64,000 bases of DNA from Candidatus Colwellia aromaticivorans (GTDB lineage Bacteria; Pseudomonadota; Gammaproteobacteria; Enterobacterales; Alteromonadaceae). The notes below the pieces were generated by a model. It was not told where the DNA came from, ran no database searches, and was given only the letters and a program-made list of their open reading frames with translations. Both the position numbers and the translations under genes were made by a program. This document shows, piece by piece, positions 17,138-26,900 of this stretch (its first letter is position 1; each line of letters starts with the position of its first letter). The stretch lies in assembly GCF_003333305.1 (NCBI RefSeq), contig NZ_QOLD01000014.1, positions 1 to 64,000 of the forward strand, in the 5' to 3' direction.

Positions 17138-17196
17138 TAATTTAGTCTCGTGATATTCTTCACGAGCAGATTATAGTTAATGCTAAAAATCATTTA

Positions 17197-17232
17197 AAAA
17201 GGCTAGAGTTTTATCGACTCTAGCCTTTTATT
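17197..17232 (+). terminator. Intrinsic terminator after the peroxiredoxin gene
   Basis: A 13-bp perfect stem (AAAAGGCTAGAGT 17197-17209, ACTCTAGCCTTTT 17217-17229) with a 7-base loop ends in a T-rich run. Confidence 0.9.
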
Positions 17233-17244
17233 TGTTTAAATTAT

Positions 17245-17335
17245 TATTCGCTATTCGCTATTCGCTATTCGCTATTCGCTATTCGCTATTCGCTATTCGC
17301 TATTCGCTATTCGCTATTCGCTATTCGCTATTCGC
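17245..17335. repeat. Thirteen perfect tandem copies of a 7-bp unit (TATTCGC)
   Basis: 91 bp of uninterrupted 7-bp repeats. The last two units lie inside the rnt gene: its stop codon TAG is at 17321-17323 and its last residues (ANSE) are read from the repeat. Because the stop arises within the first two units read by the ribosome, changes in copy number beyond that would not alter the protein. A lone related word, GCTATTCGCT, occurs again at 19193-19202. Confidence 0.95.
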
Positions 17336-18001
17336 TTCGGGCACAGCTAGCGGCCAACCACCTAAGCCATGCCATTTATTGACAATGTGACAAAAAAGCT
17401 CGGCGGTTTTTTCTGTATCATATAAAGCCGAATGGGCTTCATTATTATTGAAATCAATTTTCGCAGCGATGCAAGCTTTTGCTAACACAGTTTGGCCTAA
17501 GGCTAGCCCCGCTAGTGTCGTGGTATCAAAACTAACAAAAGAATGAAACGGGCTACGCTTTATTTTACAGCGACTTGTTGCTGCATTTAAAAAACCTAAA
17601 TCAAATGCGGCATTATGAGCAACAATAATTGCTCGTTGGCAACCGGCTAACTTCATTTTTTTTCTTACTAACTTAAATAACGCTTTTAAAGCGACTTCTT
17701 CATCAACTGCGCCACGTAATGGGTTAGTGGGATCAATGCCGGTAAATTCTAACGCTTTAGGCTCTAAGTTTGCCCCTTCAAAAGGGTGCACGTTAAATTG
17801 TATTGTTTCATCGATAGAAAATTTACCAGTCACCTCATCTAAAGATAAAACTGAAGCGGCTATTTCTAGTAAGGCATCGGTTTGCGCGTTAAAACCCGCA
17901 GTTTCAACGTCAATGACTACGGGGAAATAGCCTCTAAAACGCTGTGCGAAAAGGGGTTTAGTTTGCTCATTATTGTCTTTTTTATTTACACTTTCTGGCA
18001 T
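17321..18001 (-). CDS. rnt: Ribonuclease T
   Basis: A 226-residue DEDDh 3'-5' exoribonuclease, closely similar to E. coli RNase T, which trims tRNA 3' ends and matures 5S and 23S rRNA. Exonuclease motifs: [10 protein letters not shown] (Asp31, Glu33), [11 protein letters not shown] (second Asp) and [13 protein letters not shown] (His and last Asp). The basic and aromatic substrate-binding elements RGYFPV and GLGGWPL are kept. The C terminus after GGWPLAV is short and variable and is encoded by the 7-bp repeat. The ATG at 18001 gives an N-terminal extension of about eight residues over the E. coli protein. Confidence 0.95.
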   Translation of the reverse strand: MPESVNKKDNNEQTKPLFAQRFRGYFPVVIDVETAGFNAQTDALLEIAASVLSLDEVTGKFSIDETIQFNVHPFEGANLEPKALEFTGIDPTNPLRGAVDEEVALKALFKLVRKKMKLAGCQRAIIVAHNAAFDLGFLNAATSRCKIKRSPFHSFVSFDTTTLAGLALGQTVLAKACIAAKIDFNNNEAHSALYDTEKTAELFCHIVNKWHGLGGWPLAVPEANSE

Positions 18002-18145
18002 GCTGTTTTAGATTAGTTGATGTTGCTAAAAATTTGGGGGATTATCTCAGAAAAATAGAATAAAGACGAGGGTGAAATAAATACTAATAGTTAATAAAAT
18101 TACTATAAAGTGTTAAAGTTATTTTAAGGTAGGGCGATACAAAGA

Positions 18146-19111
18146 GTGCCATCTATTAATTTTGTTGCAAAAACTATGAAAAAACTTTTTCTTGAAACCA
18201 ATAAATCATTGATGACTTACTGCTTAGGCTCTTTGACAAAAGTAAAAGTACTACTGTTTTTTGGTCTGTTTTGTAGTGTTTTTGTCAATAATGCACAAGC
18301 TGGTATTCGCCAATACAGCGCCAGTATTAATACTTCTCAATGGCAGTTAGCAAATGACTCTCGTTTGCAATGTACTTTAGCACATCAAATCCCTCATTAT
18401 GGTCAAGCGCGTTTTTCAGCAAAAGCAAGCCGAAAATTGAATATGGAATTTGAATTAGATATGCTGCTTTTGCCCGACAGCTATTCTCTTGCTCAGGTTC
18501 GTAGTGAATCACCTAGTTGGCGTCCAGGGCATGGTGGCCGTGTATTAGCGGATATGAAATTATATAAACAATTTAACCCAAGTTTGCCTAAAAAAGTAGC
18601 GTGGACTATGTTAAGTGAATTAGAGCAGGGCATGAGCCCAACGTTTTACTATGATGATTGGCATAGTAAACAAGATAAAATTTCGGTTAGCTTATCAACC
18701 GCACGCTTTAATACTGCATACAGAAACTTTGTCGCTTGCGTAGGTAACTTACTTGATTATAGTTTTGATGATATTTCCTATACGGTTTTAAACTATCAAT
18801 CCAATAGCGATAAATTTACTAAAGCTTCACAAAGACGTATTAATATGATTCGTGAGTATTTAAGTTTAGATCCAAATCTTGAATTGGTACTTGTTGATGC
18901 ATATTCAGATAGTTATGGTGGTCGTTGGTCTAATTTAAAACTATCGGAACGTCGTGCATTAAAAATACGTGACTACTTTGTTAAAAATGGGATAAACGCG
19001 GATAGAATTGAAGCAAAAGGCTACGGTGAAAAACGCCATATTGCTTCTAACGATACTACATTAGGTCGTGGAAAAAACCGAAGAGTAGTTATTCAAATGC
19101 AAAAAATGTAG
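18146..19111 (+). CDS. motY: Sodium-driven flagellar motor protein MotY
   Basis: 321 residues as opened from GTG 18146. The N-terminal MotY domain (GIRQYSASINTSQWQL, QIPHYGQARFS, LPDSYSLAQVRSESPSW) and a C-terminal OmpA-like peptidoglycan-binding domain (about 185-318, with VLVDAYSDSYGGRWSNLKLSERRA and NRRVVIQM) match Vibrio MotY, which forms the T-ring that anchors the PomAB stator. A signal peptide ends in NNAQA. The start is uncertain: GTG 18146 has AGGG upstream, ATG 18176 and ATG 18212 give shorter signal peptides but have no ribosome-binding site. It stands alone, as motY usually does outside the flagellar clusters. Confidence 0.92.
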   Translation: MPSINFVAKTMKKLFLETNKSLMTYCLGSLTKVKVLLFFGLFCSVFVNNAQAGIRQYSASINTSQWQLANDSRLQCTLAHQIPHYGQARFSAKASRKLNMEFELDMLLLPDSYSLAQVRSESPSWRPGHGGRVLADMKLYKQFNPSLPKKVAWTMLSELEQGMSPTFYYDDWHSKQDKISVSLSTARFNTAYRNFVACVGNLLDYSFDDISYTVLNYQSNSDKFTKASQRRINMIREYLSLDPNLELVLVDAYSDSYGGRWSNLKLSERRALKIRDYFVKNGINADRIEAKGYGEKRHIASNDTTLGRGKNRRVVIQMQKM

Positions 19112-19168
19112 TTATCCATATATATACTCGAACCCTCTGCAACTTACCTATTGAAGTTGCTGAGGTAT

Positions 19169-19192
19169 AAAAGGCTCAGTTGAGCCTTTTTT
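19169..19192 (+). terminator. Intrinsic terminator after motY
   Basis: AAAAGGCTCA (19169-19178) pairs with TGAGCCTTTT (19181-19190), followed by further T residues; 58 bp after the motY stop. Confidence 0.85.
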
Positions 19193-19217
19193 GCTATTCG
19201 CTGCTCTGAACTCTTGA

Positions 19218-19223
19218 TATAAT
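19218..19223 (+). promoter_or_regulatory. Probable -10 box of glnS
   Basis: TATAAT lies 39 bp before the glnS start. No convincing -35 hexamer stands at 17 bp, so the assignment rests on the perfect -10 alone. Confidence 0.45.
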
Positions 19224-19262
19224 GCCGACAATTACGTTAATTATTTTTTAGAGGTTTTGTGG

Positions 19263-20933
19263 ATGTCGGAAGCTGAAAATCGACCAACCAATTTTATTCG
19301 CCAAATTATCGATGCTGATCTTGCTAGTGGTAAACATAACGCAGTACAAACGCGTTTTCCGCCTGAGCCGAATGGTTTTTTACATATAGGTCACGCTAAG
19401 GCCATTTGTTTGAATTTTGGCATTGCTCAAGATTACAACGGATTATGTAATTTACGCTTTGATGATACGAACCCTGAAAAAGAAGATATAGACTATGTGC
19501 ATGCGATTAAAAAAGATGTGCAGTGGTTAGGTTTTGAATGGGCTGGCGATATTCATTACTCTTCAGGCTATTTTGATCAATTACATGGCTTTGCTGTTGA
19601 ATTAATTGAAAAAGGCTTAGCTTATGTGTGTTTCTTAAATGGTGAAGAAACGCGTGAATACCGCGGTACGTTAAACAAGCCGGGTAAGAATAGCCCCTAT
19701 CGCGATACCTCAGTTGAAGAGAATTTAGCGTTATTTGAGAAGATGAAAAACGGCGAGTGTCAAGAAGGTGAATGTTCGCTTCGCGCAAAAATTGATATGA
19801 GCTCAAGCTTTATGTGTTTACGTGATCCGATTATTTATCGTGTTAGGTTTGCTCATCATCATCAAACAGGCGATAAATGGTGTATTTATCCAATGTATGA
19901 TTTTACCCATTGTTTATCAGATGCCATTGAAGGTATCACGCATTCGATCTGTACATTAGAGTTTCAAGATAACCGCCGTTTATATGATTGGGTTATTGAT
20001 AATGTTTCAGTACCTTCTATACCACATCAGTATGAATTTTCTCGTTTAAATCTTGAATACACATTAATGAGTAAACGTAAATTACACACATTAGTGGAAG
20101 AAAAGTTAGTTGATGGTTGGGATGATCCTCGCATGCCAACAGTTGCCGCATTTCGACGCCGTGGCTATACGCCAGCTTCACTGCGAGAATTTGCTAAACG
20201 TATTGGTGTTACCAAGATGGAAAACACCGTTGAAATGAGCGTATTAGAAGCTTGTATTCGTGAAGATTTAAATGATAATGCACCACGTGCAATGGCAGTA
20301 CTTGATCCAATTAAACTTGTGATCGAAAACTATGCTGAAGGTAAAACTGAAGACCTAACGGTAAAAAATCATCCAAGTGATGAAAGCCAAGGGGTACGTA
20401 TTGTGCCATTTAGCGGTGAACTTTATATCGAAGCTGAAGACTTTAGAGAAGAAGCGAATAAAAAGTATAAGCGATTAGTGGTTGATAAAGCCGTGCGCTT
20501 GCGTGGGGCTTATGTTGTAACCGCTACGCGTTGTGATAAAGACGAACAGGGCAATGTAACAACAGTATATTGTACTTACAATGAAGATACTTTAGGTAAA
20601 AACCCAACGGATGGCACAAAACCTAAAGGGGTTATTCATTGGGTTGATGCGCAAAAATCACTTACCGCAACAGTGCGTTTATATGACCGATTATTTACAG
20701 TACCAAATCCTGCAGCAGAGACTGATTTTCAGAGTGTGATGAACCCAGAATCATTGGTTGTTATTAACAATGCGAAAGTAGAGCCATCTTTAGCCAATGC
20801 TAAAGCTGAGCAAGCTTTTCAATTTGAACGTCAAGGTTACTTTTGTTTGGACAGTGACATCAAAAACACGGGCGACTTAGTGTTTAACCGCACGGTTGGC
20901 TTACGTGATACTTGGGCTAAAATATCTAAATAA
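19263..20933 (+). CDS. glnS: Glutaminyl-tRNA synthetase
   Basis: A 556-residue class I aminoacyl-tRNA synthetase that charges tRNA-Gln with glutamine in the cytosol. The signatures are the HIGH motif at 41-44 ([13 protein letters not shown]), [12 protein letters not shown], the tRNA-contact region [14 protein letters not shown] and the KMSKS-equivalent LMSKRKL. Length equals that of E. coli GlnS (about 554). An in-frame TTG at 19257 is open, but ATG 19263 matches the family start ([12 protein letters not shown]) and has AGAGG eight bases upstream. Confidence 0.97.
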   Translation: MSEAENRPTNFIRQIIDADLASGKHNAVQTRFPPEPNGFLHIGHAKAICLNFGIAQDYNGLCNLRFDDTNPEKEDIDYVHAIKKDVQWLGFEWAGDIHYSSGYFDQLHGFAVELIEKGLAYVCFLNGEETREYRGTLNKPGKNSPYRDTSVEENLALFEKMKNGECQEGECSLRAKIDMSSSFMCLRDPIIYRVRFAHHHQTGDKWCIYPMYDFTHCLSDAIEGITHSICTLEFQDNRRLYDWVIDNVSVPSIPHQYEFSRLNLEYTLMSKRKLHTLVEEKLVDGWDDPRMPTVAAFRRRGYTPASLREFAKRIGVTKMENTVEMSVLEACIREDLNDNAPRAMAVLDPIKLVIENYAEGKTEDLTVKNHPSDESQGVRIVPFSGELYIEAEDFREEANKKYKRLVVDKAVRLRGAYVVTATRCDKDEQGNVTTVYCTYNEDTLGKNPTDGTKPKGVIHWVDAQKSLTATVRLYDRLFTVPNPAAETDFQSVMNPESLVVINNAKVEPSLANAKAEQAFQFERQGYFCLDSDIKNTGDLVFNRTVGLRDTWAKISK

Positions 20934-20969
20934 ACCGGTTATTTGTAGTCATACGAATAGTGAATAAAG

Positions 20970-21000
20970 AAAGCCAATAGTACATAATTATTGGCTTTTT
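20970..21000 (+). terminator. Intrinsic terminator after glnS
   Basis: AAAGCCAATA (20970-20979) pairs with TATTGGCTTT (20989-20998), ending in a T-run; 36 bp after the stop. The remaining 190 bp to the next gene are AT-rich without a feature I can name. Confidence 0.88.
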
Positions 21001-21191
21001 GCTATTACATTTGTAATTAAAAATTTTATCAAAATAGTTAGTTTAATCGTTATATTTTGGTCTAAATTAACTATTGATAAATCATTTTAAAAAACTGAAA
21101 TATCTATCCTCATTTATATTTATGTATAAAACTAACTGTTGAATAATAATTTTAAGATCAGTTATTTTCAAATCTTAAACGGATTACAATC

Positions 21192-22982
21192 ATGCGAGCA
21201 AGCAAAATAAATCAAGTAGAAGCTGAGCACTTTAGCTGGCATATCATCAAAGATATTTTTCCGTATCTGATTGAATATAAAAGTAGGGTATTGTTTGCTG
21301 TAGGTTTTATGATATTAGCTAAAGTTGCTAGTGTTTGCCTACCCTTTATCCTTAAGTATATTGTAGATGGAATAGATACTTCTCAATTCGACCAAGCTTC
21401 ACTATTGGTTGTGCCTATTGGGCTTGTCTTAGCTTATGGTTTAGTGCGTTTGTCTAATGTCGTTTTTGGTGAAATTAGAGATGTGCTCTTTGGTAGAGTT
21501 ACTGAAAGATCTATCCGAAGAATTAGCCTAAATGTTTTTAAACACTTACACAAATTAGATTTAGAATACCATTTAGACAGAAGAACTGGCGGGTTAGCGC
21601 GAGATATAGAACGAGGCGCATCAGGTATAAACTTTCTTATGCGCTTTATGGTCTTTAACATAGTTCCCACACTGTTAGAAATCACTATGGTGATAGGTGT
21701 TTTATTCTATAACTACTCAATAGGTTTTGCTGGTATTAGCTTAACCGCAATAGCTGCATATATTACGTTCTCTGTTAAAACAACTGATTGGCGGGTGAAG
21801 TTTATAAGGGAGGCGAATAAAGCTGATTCTAGTAGTAATAATCATGCTGTTGACTCTTTACTCAACTATGAAACGACAAAGTATTTTTCGAACGAAGATT
21901 TTGAAGCGAATAGATATGATAAAGATCTAGAGGCTTGGGAAATCGCAAAACGTAAAAATAGACTGTCTCTTTTTGCGCTAAATGGCGGGCAAGCTTTTAT
22001 TATTGCTACGGCAATCACAGCAATGATGATGTTAGCCGCTTATAACGTTACCCAAGGTGATATGACACTTGGGGATTTTGTACTAATTAATGCCTTTATT
22101 ATGCAAATATTCTTACCATTAAATTTCTTAGGTTTTGTTTACCGTGAAATTAAGGGGTCACTTGCTAATATCGAACACCTATTTGGCCTAATGTCGATAA
22201 AGCCAAAAATAGTCGATTTGGATGACGCAAAAGAGTTAAATGTTGTTAGTGGGAAGATAGATTTTAATAACATTAGTTTTTCTTACAACAAGAAAAGAAA
22301 AATAATAAGTAATGTCAACTTTTCTGTTAATGCTGGAGAAAAAGTAGCCATAGTAGGTCCAAGTGGCCACGGAAAATCGACGTTGATGAAGTTGCTATTT
22401 AGATTTTATGATGTAAATGATGGTTCAATTTGTATAGACGGACAAGACATAAAAAAAGTGACACTAAAGTCATTGCGACGTGCTATTGGCGTAGTTCCAC
22501 AAGATACCGTTCTTTTTAATGAATCAATCTTTGAAAATGTTCGCTATGGAAACCCTTCTTCTAGTGATGCTGATGTTTATAAAGCTATTAAGCTAGCTCA
22601 TTTAGATGAGTTTATAAAATTGCTTCCTGATGGTGTCGAAACTGTTGTTGGCGAGCGAGGGTTAAAATTAAGCGGTGGTGAAAAGCAACGTGTAGCTATT
22701 GCTAGAACAATTATCAAGAACCCTCCAATACTAATTTTTGATGAAGCGACTTCATCACTTGATAGTCATTCAGAACAAGCTATTTTAGCTGCATTTAGAG
22801 AGATATCACAGAATTCAACCAGTTTGGTTATAGCACATAGATTGTCAACAATTGTCGATGCAGACAGAATAATATTTATAGACAACGGTGCAATTGCAGA
22901 AGAAGGGAGTCATTCGACTCTATTAGCAAAAAATGGGTTATATGCGTCCTTGTGGGAAGCTCAATTGAATAATGATAATTAG
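21192..22982 (+). CDS. Atm1/HMT1-type ABC exporter (fused membrane and ATPase domains)
   Basis: A 596-residue half-transporter. Six transmembrane helices occupy about 30-320, with the Atm1-class block NNHAVDSLLNYETTKYF. The nucleotide-binding domain follows: Walker A GPSGHGKST near residue 388, Q-loop VVPQDTVLF, signature LSGGEKQR near 493, Walker B LIFDEATSSLD near 514 and the H-loop IAHRLST. Bacterial Atm1 relatives export glutathione-linked metals or oxidised glutathione conjugates from the cytosol. His in the Walker A variable position is uncommon but tolerated. It is separated from tpsA by a 933-bp spacer, and a direct role in its secretion is unlikely because two-partner systems use Sec. 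Confidence 0.9.
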   Translation: MRASKINQVEAEHFSWHIIKDIFPYLIEYKSRVLFAVGFMILAKVASVCLPFILKYIVDGIDTSQFDQASLLVVPIGLVLAYGLVRLSNVVFGEIRDVLFGRVTERSIRRISLNVFKHLHKLDLEYHLDRRTGGLARDIERGASGINFLMRFMVFNIVPTLLEITMVIGVLFYNYSIGFAGISLTAIAAYITFSVKTTDWRVKFIREANKADSSSNNHAVDSLLNYETTKYFSNEDFEANRYDKDLEAWEIAKRKNRLSLFALNGGQAFIIATAITAMMMLAAYNVTQGDMTLGDFVLINAFIMQIFLPLNFLGFVYREIKGSLANIEHLFGLMSIKPKIVDLDDAKELNVVSGKIDFNNISFSYNKKRKIISNVNFSVNAGEKVAIVGPSGHGKSTLMKLLFRFYDVNDGSICIDGQDIKKVTLKSLRRAIGVVPQDTVLFNESIFENVRYGNPSSSDADVYKAIKLAHLDEFIKLLPDGVETVVGERGLKLSGGEKQRVAIARTIIKNPPILIFDEATSSLDSHSEQAILAAFREISQNSTSLVIAHRLSTIVDADRIIFIDNGAIAEEGSHSTLLAKNGLYASLWEAQLNNDN

Positions 22983-23082
22983 TTATAGTAGTAAAATGTA
23001 TGGCTTTTTTTCGCTAAAAGTAGGTGGAATAAAGCTGTAATGGTTAATTAATACTGAGTAATTCAACATTCAACATTAGTAC

Positions 23083-23459
23083 CTATCCCCTTGGTATTTT
23101 GTCAGCACTTCGATTGCCATAACCTAGTTCACTAGGGATAAATAATTGATTTTTTCTTCAACCACTATTCGTTGAACTCCTTCCGTCGACCCACTGATCA
23201 CACTATTAATACCAATCTCACTAACTATGTGATCATTTCTACTTGTTAAAACGATCAACTACTTCGTTATTTATTTAATAGCTAGAGCAACTAGTTATTG
23301 AAATAAACGCCTTGTATTTGACCGTTTTTTCTACGTATAAAATAGATCACCTAATTAATGAAACTGGTATAAGTAGAAAGGCGATAGGTTCAGCACGTCA
23401 AGTGAATTGTCAAACTCAGTACCTTTATTTATTAAAGCGCCATGATAATGGACCGTATA
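23083..23459 (-). pseudogene. FKBP-type peptidyl-prolyl isomerase remnant, split by an inserted repeat element
   Basis: Two halves of one FKBP domain are readable on the minus strand. 23459-23376 gives 28 stop-free codons: YTVHYHGALINKGTEFDNS then LDVLNLSPF. After the interruption (element 23209-23370), 23206-23083 gives SVISGSTEGVQRIVVEEK, then, after a frameshift in an A-run, LFIPSELGYGNRSADKIPRG and a stop. This is the canonical FKBP order: VHYxGxL, GTEFDxS, VIxGxxEGVQ, FIPSELAYG. The sequence is dead: element insertion, a frameshift, a stop upstream of the first half, and no full C terminus. Confidence 0.82.
23209..23370. mobile_element. 162-bp miniature inverted-repeat element inside the FKBP remnant
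   Basis: The left end ATACCAATCTCACTAACTAT and the right end, read on the other strand as ATACCAGTTTCATTAATTAG, form imperfect inverted repeats of about 26 bp, both leading into GTGATC. A left-end fragment of the same family is at 4241-4317. The interior has no transposase; an open frame at 23312-23503 crosses the element border and the antisense of the FKBP remnant, so it is not a gene. Its position exactly between two FKBP segments marks it as an insertion. Confidence 0.78.
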
Positions 23460-23915
23460 GCCTACTTAAGTTAATTCGGCAAAGCATTGTTAGTCATTAT
23501 TGAGTAGTCATGGATAAAATTTAATTTATTTCAAAGGTTTAAATCATTCAGAAACTGTCAGTTTTTTTTACAGTTATTAGAATATTAATTGTTGTCATTA
23601 AGATTTATTTTTTAAATTCAATCTGTTGAGGATGTGGCTTGAATAATGCCTCTATTTCTTGGATACGAAAAGGTGCGTACTAATATACTGATTTTACTCA
23701 TGAACATTAGAGTTTATACCGGCATATTTAAGCAAATTATTTTAAAAGTGCTAAGCTCTGATAATATTTGTTTACAAATATTACTTAAATCATTATTCGT
23801 ATCATTAAATTTTTAAATTGACGAACACTATAGATTATACGGTAGTTCTTATCGTGTAGCGGAGTATCTACACAGTGTGAAGTGAGTTAGAACTCTCAAC
23901 TTGAGGTAGTTCACT
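23460..23915. other. AT-rich spacer upstream of the TpsA gene
   Basis: I see no gene. It probably holds the promoter of the 21-kb tpsA gene. The last 25 bp include TTGAGGTAG, a good ribosome-binding site for ATG 23916. No clear -35/-10 pair stands out. The strong AT-richness is of the kind that nucleoid proteins such as H-NS often silence, but that is inference. Confidence 0.4.
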
Positions 23916-26900
23916 ATGGTGTTTCAACATTGTCGTATAGGTAAGTCTTACGTTCCTAGCCGCAAAATGCGTGTTATTACGCACTTTACTATTGTATTTT
24001 TCTTTTTTGGACAATTGCAGGCTGCCGTAGCAGGTACTAAAATTGTTACAACTACCAATAACGGCTGGACTACAAATGCCGCCACTAATGGTAGCGTCAC
24101 GGAAATAACTGGCGCTAGACAAATAGGCAGTAATTCATATAACTCATTTGAACACTTTGGCGTTAAGGCAGATAATACTGTTAATTTTCGGTTAAATGGA
24201 GCTGATAACTTAGTTAATCTTGTTACTGCGAGTCGTTCAGATATTAATGGTGTATTAAATGCTTATCGTGATGCAGGTAACACAGTAGGTGGTAATCTCT
24301 TTTTTGTTAACCCTCATGGTATTACCGTTGGTGCTGCTGGTGTTGTTAATGTTGGCTCCTTATCTATGGCGGTGCCAACGCAAGCGGCTATGGATGATTA
24401 TATTTCAGCCTTACAAGATGGAGCATCGTCCGCAGATGAACGTTTGTTATTTATTGGTGACTTACAGCTGGCTGAAAATGGCGAGATTAATATTCAAGGT
24501 ACCATTAATGCCCAAGGTGGCGTATTACTGCTAGCTAATAAAATTAATGTTGGTGCTGACGGTGGTATTTTTTCGGTACAAAGCACGTATGCTTCTGGTG
24601 CTGAGTTATTTAGTGCTTTAGTTAACGTTTCTGATGATTTTCAAGATGAATTAGCAATTCTTGAAGTTGATGGTGATTTGGTGATAGGCGCTGCTGGATT
24701 ATCTGGAGGTATCATCAATGATATCAATCCTGTTAAAAACACATCAGCGAGTGTAGTAGTCGAAGCCGGTGCAACTATTCAGGCCGAGGGTGATATTCAT
24801 CTTGTTGCCCTCGCTAAACAAACTCCAGCTCGAATTGATAATGGTTTAGTTGAATGGAATACTACTTCAGCCACTGTTGACATTGATGACGCAAGTATTA
24901 CTTCAAGTAATGGGGCTATTTCTATTGACGCTAAAGCAAGTGTCGATTTAAATGTTGGTGGTTTTGATGGCGCACCAATTTCAGCGGCTATTGCTAAATC
25001 AGATGCGCTTTCAAGCGTTAACATAACCAATTCAACGATAACTTCGGCGAGTGATGTCACCATTAGTTCATCGGCAAAAACAACAATATCTGCTATTGCG
25101 AAAGCAGAATCATCAACTGCCACATTGACACTAGCCGTGGCTAGTATTAAAAATGACTCATCAGCAGTCGTTGATGGCTCTACAACAATTAATAGCAGCG
25201 GTGATGTGGCTGTTAACTCCCAAAGTGATATGAATGTAAAGGTTGTTGCCGATGGTTTATTAAATGATGGCTCAGGTGGCGGGCTGGCTATTGCCATTAC
25301 TGATGCGGATAACAGCTCTATTGCAACAGTGACTGACAATGCCCAAATAGTAGACTCTGCCACCATTGCAATTACTTCATCGGTTAGTAATTTGATTAAT
25401 ACCTCCGCTCGATCTGTTGTTACCGGTGATCCTCAAACAATCAGTGATGCGGTAAATAATGATGACAATCTCAAAGAAAGTAATGATACGGAATTAAAAA
25501 CCAACATCGACACCTCATTAGATGAATCTTTCAATGTAGAAAACGATGAACAAACGTCATCTCCCCAGTTTGCGGGTGCTTTTGCTTATACCGATATAGG
25601 CAGTTCATCGCAGGCAATTATTAATTCTTTTATTGATGATGTTAATGGTGCCAAAATCAATGCAGACGGACGTATTGAACTGATTGCTAAATCGCTCACA
25701 GATGGATCTAATCTGGCTAAAGGTACTACCGCTGATGGTGCTGATACGGGGATCAGCGCCGGTATTTCTATCCTTAATTCGAAAGAGTTAATTAATGCCA
25801 GTGTTGCACCTGAACAAGGAAAACTTACCGTCACTGCCGTTTCTTTGAAAGTTGCGGCGTTAAATGAAGATCATTTATCAGCAGATAATGAAGTTGGAGA
25901 TATGGCATCACTTGCATACTCTGGTGGTAATAGCTCCGATTTAGGCGTAGCAGGTGCATTTGCTATAAATATTCAAGATCGTGATACAACAGCTAATATC
26001 AGTGGTGATAATATCTTGATGGTCGATGTTAATGGCGATTTAGATGTTGTTGCAGCTAGCCAAGTGTCTGATACTGTTAAGGCATCGGCGACTTTATCAA
26101 CACAAGAGCAACAGCAGGCAGAAAATAAATTTTCAGACTCTGCAAGTTCCAATGAAGAAGGGGCTGCAGGAGTTGGCGTTGCTATCGCCATCAACGTACT
26201 TAGTAATACCACCGACGCTCGCATTGGCTCAGGGGTTGATATTAATAATGTTAACAATGTAAGCCTAGTGTCAAATAGTCAGTCTAATACCACCGTTAAT
26301 GCTACTGCTGGTGTTGCACCGGCACAAGAGGGAGCTCAATCAAAAGTTGGTGTCGGTGCTTCTATTGCTTTGAGTGTGATTGATAATACTACGCATGCGG
26401 TAGTTGAAGGTAATGATGATACGTTACTATCCTCTGGTGGTGTAAATATTACTGCAGATCATGAAAATTCAATCAATGTTACCAGTGATGGCTCAGCCGC
26501 TGGAGATAGTGCTTCAGTTGGCGCGTCGATTGCTATTTCTGTTTCAGATGCAGACACTCAAGCTTTGTTAAGCCGTGATGTTGAAGCGGGAAGTGTCACA
26601 CTTAACGCTATCAGTAATACCAGTAACAGTAGTGTCGCCAAAGCCAGTGCAGCAGGTGCTGAGGAAGATGAAGAAGAAACTGAACCCCCAACAGATCCTG
26701 ATGAAAAAACCGGCGTTGACAAACAAGCCTCAGGTTTAACACAGTTTGCCAGTGATAAAAAAGCCGATGATAGCGAAGATACCCCCGAAGCCGAATCAGC
26801 GGAAACTCCTGGTGGCAGTGTTTCGGTAGCCGCGGGCTTAGCGATAACCACCACCGAAGCGACTGTTAGTGCACAAAATACCGGTTCAATCACCACCACA

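Noticed and set aside
17245-17335. 7-bp repeat array considered as a CRISPR array or plasmid iteron set
   Set aside because: The units are contiguous without spacers, much shorter than CRISPR repeats, and no cas or rep gene is near. It is a simple tandem repeat.
23312-23503. Plus-strand frame of 63 codons upstream of tpsA
   Set aside because: It crosses the right border of the inserted element and then runs antisense to the FKBP remnant. It is a by-product of those two features.
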